Shown one piece after another: positions 35,160-35,981 of a stretch of 35,981 bases of DNA (positions are counted from its first letter, which is position 1; each line of letters begins with the position of its first letter). The position numbers and the translations under genes are program-made. The notes under the pieces were generated by a model. It was not told where the DNA came from. It worked only from the letters and a program-made list of their open reading frames with translations, and searched no databases. Source of the DNA: Saprospiraceae bacterium (GTDB taxonomy: Bacteria; Bacteroidota; Bacteroidia; Chitinophagales; Saprospiraceae); contig JAHDBF010000015.1 of the NCBI GenBank assembly GCA_020630525.1, forward strand, positions 1-35,981, in the 5' to 3' direction.

Positions 35160-35180
35160 TTAAATTTTTGGATAGAAGTC

Positions 35181-35218
35181 AAAAAAATAACTGCTACATT
35201 TCTAGCAGTTATTTTTTT
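35181..35218. terminator. bidirectional terminator between the haem-motif lipoprotein and miaA
   Basis: A perfect inverted repeat: 16-base arms at 35181-35196 and 35203-35218 around a 6-base loop CATTTC. The outer seven pairs are A-T, so the GC-containing core ATAACTGCTA/TAGCAGTTAT carries a T-tract after it on both strands and can stop transcription from either side. The miaA stop codon at 35202-35204 lies in the loop/right arm. Confidence 0.85.
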
Positions 35219-35981
35219 GTTGCTTACCTAATTCGATGTTAATATAATTTGTTATTTTGTTTATATCAGTTGGAGCAAAACAAGGAATTTCTTTTTTTCT
35301 TAACCAAGTTAATTGTCGTTTTGCATATCGTCTGGAGTTCTTTTTGATTTCGGTTATCGCAAAATCCAATTCATATGCACCATCAAAGTATTTGAATATT
35401 TCTTGGTAGCCTACAGTTTGTAACGCACGATTAGTTTTGACATTTTCTAACAATTTAACCTCATCAATAAGACCATCTTTTATCATCTGATCTACCCGAA
35501 GATTTATCCGATCATACAATACTTCTCTAGGTAATGACAGTTGTAGTTCAATAGTTTGAAAACTCCGTTTCTTTTTTTCTTGATTTAGAAAAGAGCTATA
35601 GGATTTTCCAGATTCCAAAATTACCTCAACTGCTCGTTCCAATCTTCTGCTGTTTTTTAGGTCAACTTTTTTATAATATTCTGGATCAAATTTGGCAACA
35701 ATATTCTTTAACGCATCTAATCCACCGTTATCAAATATTTCTTTTGTTTTGTCTTTAGTATTTTTAGATATATCTGGAAAATCATCCAATCCATACAAGA
35801 CAGCATCAATGTACATTCCTGTACCTCCGACAAGGATTGCAAAGTCTTTATGTAAAAAATATTCTTCCAATTTAGCAATACACTCTGACTCATATTTACC
35901 TGCAGAATACGGCTCTAAAATGGAAATATGATTTATGAAATGGTGTTTGACTTGATTAAGTTCTGACAATGTAGGTTTTGC
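35202..35981 (-). CDS. miaA: tRNA dimethylallyltransferase MiaA (N-terminus beyond the window)
   Basis: Adds a dimethylallyl group to A37 of UNN-decoding tRNAs. The frame stays open to the right edge; upstream of the apparent start the last codons read AKPT, matching the conserved GTAKPT of MiaA, so the first visible TTG is not the start and about 40-50 N-terminal residues, including the P-loop GPTASGKT, lie outside. Visible motifs are VKHHFINHISILEPYSAGKYE, ILVGGTGMYIDAVLYGL, RRLERAVEVILESGKSYS, LQTVGYQEIFKYFDG and the C-terminal RRYAKRQLTWLRKK, all typical. The gene ends in TAG inside the bidirectional terminator. Confidence 0.95.
   Translation of the reverse strand, partial: AKPTLSELNQVKHHFINHISILEPYSAGKYESECIAKLEEYFLHKDFAILVGGTGMYIDAVLYGLDDFPDISKNTKDKTKEIFDNGGLDALKNIVAKFDPEYYKKVDLKNSRRLERAVEVILESGKSYSSFLNQEKKKRSFQTIELQLSLPREVLYDRINLRVDQMIKDGLIDEVKLLENVKTNRALQTVGYQEIFKYFDGAYELDFAITEIKKNSRRYAKRQLTWLRKKEIPCFAPTDINKITNYINIELGKQQKNNC

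Noticed and set aside
35202-35969. miaA as a complete 255-residue gene starting at TTG
   Set aside because: The upstream codons in the same frame read AKPT, part of the conserved MiaA GTAKPT motif, and the P-loop is missing, so the gene runs past the window edge.

Overview
The window is AT-rich DNA from a member of the Bacteroidota. Three kinds of evidence support this: lineage-typical gene families (DUF3822 next to rsmD, a DUF5106-like/thioredoxin protein, DUF1800 with DUF1501, LolD-like ATPase); start codons without recognisable Shine-Dalgarno sequences; and several copies of the Bacteroidota -7 promoter element TAnnTTTG. The protein style resembles Saprospiria or related marine groups, but the genus cannot be told. 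No rRNA, tRNA, CRISPR array, insertion sequence or phage gene was seen. Coding density is high and all complete genes look intact.

Layout. 1-5925 (minus): a DEAD-box RNA helicase, then a three-gene secreted set in the order DUF1800, DUF1501, and a discoidin/calcium-loop/cytochrome-c hybrid. 6237-13180 (minus): a compact tryptophan/3-hydroxyanthranilate catabolic operon headed by an IclR regulator (iclR, 3-hydroxyanthranilate dioxygenase, ACMS decarboxylase, kynureninase, kynurenine 3-monooxygenase, RidA-type 2-aminomuconate deaminase, aminomuconate semialdehyde dehydrogenase). 13502-14515 (minus): tsaD. 14637-21602 (plus): a membrane-anchored unknown, DUF3822, rsmD, argS, glnS, pyrR and pyrB, tightly packed or overlapping. 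21690-24574 (plus): a thioredoxin-domain exported protein coupled to glycerol kinase. 24576-27805 (minus): an orphan CHAT/caspase-like protein, a GNAT acetyltransferase, and a DUF389 membrane protein overlapping a LolD-like ATPase. 27934-30416 (plus): two family-4-type glycosyltransferases. 30424-32318 (minus): a secreted C1 peptidase and a lipoprotein. 32585-35159 (plus): lepA, an ArsC-family protein and a haem-motif lipoprotein. 35202 to the right edge (minus): miaA, cut by the window.

How the genes work together. The kynurenine operon encodes the steps from kynurenine (kmo, kynU) through 3-hydroxyanthranilate ring cleavage, decarboxylation, oxidation and deamination, ending at 4-oxalocrotonate. 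Tryptophan dioxygenase, kynurenine formamidase and the enzymes after 4-oxalocrotonate are not in the window. Because ACMS decarboxylase is present, the operon is read as degradative, not as NAD biosynthesis. A palindrome of the general IclR/KdgR type lies just upstream of iclR. The 14.6-21.6 kb block is translation and pyrimidine housekeeping.

The points most worth a second look are the IclR-headed operon and its candidate operator, the in-frame glnS-TAA-TTG-pyrR junction, probable leaderless promoters at argS, lepA and the helicase, the CHAT-like protein that appears to lack its histidine, and the secreted haem-motif proteins.
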